From contig NZ_QTPP01000007.1 of assembly GCF_003853415.1 (NCBI RefSeq), forward strand, positions 62,001 through 126,000: a DNA stretch of 64,000 nucleotides, given 5' to 3'. Made by a program: the position numbers and the translations under genes. Below are positions 61,277 through 64,000 of the stretch, one piece after another. Within the stretch, counting starts at the first letter, position 1. Each line of letters starts with the position of its first letter. This stretch comes from Burkholderia sp. Bp9142 (GTDB lineage: Bacteria > Pseudomonadota > Gammaproteobacteria > Burkholderiales > Burkholderiaceae). The notes below the pieces were generated by a model that saw only the letters and a list, made by a program, of their open reading frames with translations, made no database searches and was not told the DNA's origin.

Positions 61277-62206
61277 ATGTCCGCCACCTCCCGCTCATCG
61301 TCCGCCGCGCTGCAGGGCGCGCTCTATGTCGCGCTGTCCGCCGCCGCATTCGGCGCGATGGCGATCTTCGGCCGTTATGCGTATGCGGCCGGCGTCGACG
61401 TGCTCGGGCTGCTGATCGTGCGTTTCGCGATCGGCGGCGCGATCCTCGCCGCGATCGCCCGGCACCGCCGCGTCGCATGGCCGCGCGGCCGCACGCTCGC
61501 GCCGCTCGTGGCGATGGGCGCGCTCGGCTACGTCGGGCAGTCGTTCTGCTATTTCAGCGCGCTCCAGCATGCGCAGGCGAGCCTCGTCGCACTGCTGCTG
61601 TACCTGTATCCGGCCTTCGTCACGCTGCTGGCCGCGTGGTGGCTCGGCGAGCGCCTCACGCGCGCGAAGGCGGTCGCGCTCGTGCTCTGTGTCGCCGGCT
61701 CCGCGCTGATGGTCGGCGGCGGCCACGGCGAGCCGCTCGGCATCGCGCTCGCGCTGGCCGCGGCGGTGATCTATTCGCTGTACATCGTCGGCGGCACGAA
61801 GGCGACGCGCGGCGTCGATCCGCTCGCCACCACCGCGATCATCTGCCTGTCGGCAACCGCGACGCTCGTGGCGATCGCAGTCGTGCGAACCGCGGCGTTC
61901 GGCGCGCCGCCGCGCTGGCCGGCAACGGCCGCCGGCTGGGCGTCGATGCTCGCGATCGCGCTGGTGTCGACGGTCGCCGCGATGCTCGCGTTCTTCGCCG
62001 GGCTCGAGCGGCTCGGGGCCGCGCGCACGTCGATGCTGTCGACGCTCGAACCGGTCGTGACGGTCGCGCTCGCGGCGCTGCTGTTCGGCGAGGCGCTGTC
62101 GCCGCTGCAGTGGGCTGGCGGCGTCGCGATCCTCGCGGCCGTGCTGGCGCTCGTGCGCGCGGGCGGCGCGGCGGCCGACGACGCGACGGCGACGTCCAAC
62201 GCATAG
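61277..62206 (+). CDS. EamA-family (DMT) transporter
   Basis: A 309-residue product starts at ATG 61277 (MSATSRSSSAALQGALYVALS); the frame opens earlier but without conserved sequence. Ten membrane segments in two EamA domains are present, with YFSALQHAQASLVALLLYLYPAFVTLLA and ERLGAARTSMLSTLEPVVTVALAALLFGE, the repeated EamA signature. It exports a metabolite that cannot be named. It is not related in sequence detail to the EamA gene at 42403 beyond the family. It is single. Confidence 0.9.
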   Translation: MSATSRSSSAALQGALYVALSAAAFGAMAIFGRYAYAAGVDVLGLLIVRFAIGGAILAAIARHRRVAWPRGRTLAPLVAMGALGYVGQSFCYFSALQHAQASLVALLLYLYPAFVTLLAAWWLGERLTRAKAVALVLCVAGSALMVGGGHGEPLGIALALAAAVIYSLYIVGGTKATRGVDPLATTAIICLSATATLVAIAVVRTAAFGAPPRWPATAAGWASMLAIALVSTVAAMLAFFAGLERLGAARTSMLSTLEPVVTVALAALLFGEALSPLQWAGGVAILAAVLALVRAGGAAADDATATSNA

Positions 62207-62304
62207 CAGGGAAGGGGAAAGCCGCCGGCGCCGCAATGGCGCCCATGGGCGGTACCGCGCCCGGTTCGGTCGGCCGCGTGCGGTGCGTCAGCCGCAGCCG
62301 GCGC

Positions 62305-62949
62305 TCACTCGTTCGGCGGCGGCGTTTTCGGCCGGAATTCGCACAGCGGCTCGATCGCGCAGTGCCAGCATTCGGGCTTGCGCGCCTTGCACACGTAGCG
62401 TCCGTGCAGGATCAGCCAGTGATGCGCATCCTGCAGGAATTCCTTCGGCGTGAACTTCTCGAGTGCGGCCTCGACGGCCCGCACGTCCTTGCCCGGCGCG
62501 AGTCCCGTGCGGTTCGCGACGCGGAAGATGTGCGTGTCGACCGCGATCGTCGGCTGGCCGAACGCGGTGTTCAGCACGACGTTCGCGGTCTTGCGGCCGA
62601 CGCCCGGCAGGCTCTCGAGCGCTTCGCGATCGGCCGGCACCTCGCCGTCGTAGCGCGCGAGCAGGAGGTTGCACGTCGCGATCACGTTCTTCGCCTTGGT
62701 GCGGTACAGGCCGATCGTCTTGATGTAGTCGGCGACGCCTTCCTCGCCGAGCGCGACGATTTGTCGCGGGGTGTTCGCGACCGGAAACATCTTCCGCATC
62801 GCCTTGTTGACCGACACGTCGGTCGCCTGCGCGGACAGCATCACCGCGATCAGCAACTCGAACGGCGTCGTGTATTCGAGCTCGGTGGTCGGGTGCGGAT
62901 TGAGGCTTTGCAGCGTTTCGTAGATCGCGCGTCGTTTGGTGGCGTTCAT
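62305..62949 (-). CDS. nth: Endonuclease III
   Basis: A 214-residue product starts at the ATG at 62947-62949. It contains the helix-hairpin-helix with catalytic K120 ([12 protein letters not shown]), D138 (VDTHIFRV) and the C-terminal [4Fe-4S] cysteines C187, C194, C197 and C203. It removes oxidised pyrimidines and nicks the abasic site. Its start overlaps the stop of rsxB by three bases, as in the rsx-nth arrangement of other proteobacteria. The family is about 211 residues. Confidence 0.96.
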   Translation of the reverse strand: MNATKRRAIYETLQSLNPHPTTELEYTTPFELLIAVMLSAQATDVSVNKAMRKMFPVANTPRQIVALGEEGVADYIKTIGLYRTKAKNVIATCNLLLARYDGEVPADREALESLPGVGRKTANVVLNTAFGQPTIAVDTHIFRVANRTGLAPGKDVRAVEAALEKFTPKEFLQDAHHWLILHGRYVCKARKPECWHCAIEPLCEFRPKTPPPNE

Positions 62950-63962
62950 GGACGGTTCTTGTCGGGCGGCGCGCACGGGCCGTTCCGGTCGGCGTTGTTG
63001 TCTGGATCGTCGCTGTCGTCACCGGCCGCCGCGGCCTCGGCATCGCGCTGCGCCTGCTGTTCGGCGAGCCGCTTGCGGCGGGCTTCGGCCGCGTCGATCT
63101 GCGCCTGCACGGCCGCGCTCACGCCTTCGGTGTTCTTCGGCCCGGCGCCTTGCTCGGAGAGTTCGTCCTTCTTCTTGCGTGCGCGTTCGAGCGCGGCGGC
63201 GATGATCGCGCGTTTCTTCGCGTCGGCGTCGTCGGCCGGGGCGGCGCCCGGCGTGCCCGGCTGCGTGCCGGGCTCTCCCGCGGCCGGCGCCGCCTTGGCC
63301 GCGCCGGCGCTGGCGCTGGCCGCGCGGCGGGCGGCGGCGCGCGCTTCCGCGGCCTCGCGTTCGCGGCGCTGGCGCGCGAGCCGGCGGTCGTGGCGTTCGC
63401 GCGCGGCGTCCGCCTGTTCCTGCGACCACGCGTCCCAGCCGGTGCGCTCGCCGGTCACGGGGACCATCGCGATGCAGTCGACCGGGCAGGGCGGCACGCA
63501 CAGGTCGCAGCCCGTGCACAGCGATTCGATGATCGTGTGCATCTGTTTCGGCGCGCCGGCGATCGCATCGACCGGGCACGCCTGCATGCACAGCGTGCAG
63601 CCGATGCACAGGCTTTCGTCGATGAACGCGACGGCGCGCGGATGCTCGGTGCCGTTGACGGGGTTCAGCGGGATCACGGGCTTGCCGAGCAGGTTCGCGA
63701 GGCGTGCGATGCCTTCGGCGCCGCCGGGTGGGCACTGGTTGTAGTTCGCGTTGCTGGCGGCGATCGCGTCGGCGTACGGACGGCAGCCGTTATAGCCGCA
63801 CTTCGTGCATTGCGTCTGGGGAAGCAGATCTTCGATGCGATCCGCGAGGGTCTTGGAATCGGTCACGGTGACAACGGGCGCAGCAGCGCCGAATGGCTCT
63901 CGGCCGCGTCGGGCGCGGCCGGAAAGGTTTGCCAAACCTTGATTATCGCCGATTTCCCGCAT
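62946..63962 (-). CDS. rsxB: RsxB/RnfB-type electron transport protein
   Basis: The 338-residue frame starts at ATG 63962; a GTG at 63866 ([19 protein letters not shown]) is the likelier start because similarity begins there. It has the RnfB 4Fe-4S motif [19 protein letters not shown] and YNQCPPGG, then two ferredoxin clusters [16 protein letters not shown] and [18 protein letters not shown]. The C-terminal 150 residues are an Ala/Arg-rich charged coiled coil. Unlike E. coli RsxB it has no N-terminal membrane segment and no rsxA or rsxC neighbour. It probably passes electrons to iron-sulphur proteins such as Nth. Confidence 0.9.
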   Translation of the reverse strand: MREIGDNQGLANLSGRARRGREPFGAAAPVVTVTDSKTLADRIEDLLPQTQCTKCGYNGCRPYADAIAASNANYNQCPPGGAEGIARLANLLGKPVIPLNPVNGTEHPRAVAFIDESLCIGCTLCMQACPVDAIAGAPKQMHTIIESLCTGCDLCVPPCPVDCIAMVPVTGERTGWDAWSQEQADAARERHDRRLARQRREREAAEARAAARRAASASAGAAKAAPAAGEPGTQPGTPGAAPADDADAKKRAIIAAALERARKKKDELSEQGAGPKNTEGVSAAVQAQIDAAEARRKRLAEQQAQRDAEAAAAGDDSDDPDNNADRNGPCAPPDKNRP

Positions 63963-64000
63963 TGCGCTGGAGGCCGTCTGTGCGCATAATCGAACCGCTT
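63963..64000. other. Right edge of window
   Basis: These 38 bases hold no readable feature. Confidence 0.5.

Overview
The window is high-GC DNA from a beta-proteobacterium, most likely a Burkholderia (Burkholderia cepacia complex type). This rests on codon usage, on host protein sequences such as ParE/ParC, HtpG, RsxB-Nth and the PACE/LysR pair, and on the style of the prophage. I cannot fix the species. There is no CRISPR array, rRNA operon, intact tRNA or insertion sequence.

Bases 1 to about 25.7 kb are the late half of a lambda-like siphovirus prophage read left to right. The order is terminase large subunit (cut by the window edge), gpW connector, portal, a fused prohead protease/major capsid gene, capsid decoration protein, head-tail joining proteins, major tail protein, a G/GT tail chaperone pair with a -1 frameshift site, a very long tape measure protein, tail tip proteins, tail fibre genes (one with an SGNH-type esterase domain) and a lysis cassette with two holin candidates around a GH108 endolysin. 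A DNA adenine methylase follows. Integrase and lysogeny genes are not in the window and should lie to the left.

Between the methylase and the probable right attachment region (about 25.65-25.73 kb) is a five-gene block on the minus strand with lower GC: PAAR protein, DUF4123 adaptor, an unknown 158-residue protein, a Tox-REase-5 nuclease toxin and an Imm52-like immunity protein. It reads as a type VI secretion effector-immunity module carried as prophage cargo.

From 25.9 kb on the DNA looks like host chromosome: rubredoxin, a DUF4399 protein, an Uup-type ABC-F ATPase, parE and parC (with a DnaA-box inverted repeat before parE), a CopD-like membrane protein, a LysR/PACE efflux pair, a ChrA chromate transporter and a GGDEF-EAL protein. 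Next comes a minus-strand cluster (VOC, EamA exporter, aminotransferase, RidA, PhzF) facing a MocR regulator, then htpG with a sigma-32 type promoter, ubiC and a DNA-deoxyinosine glycosylase.

A small variable island (48.9-51.3 kb) holds two lipoproteins, a decayed fragment of the glycosylase gene and a ParE-type toxin-antitoxin pair with a 20-base palindromic operator. The rest is a spermidine-synthase-like protein, a DUF3311/sodium-solute symporter pair, a PhnB-like VOC protein, transaldolase, a BenE transporter, a MoxR/VWA pair, two cytochromes c, a DUF1841 protein, a second EamA protein, and nth with rsxB.
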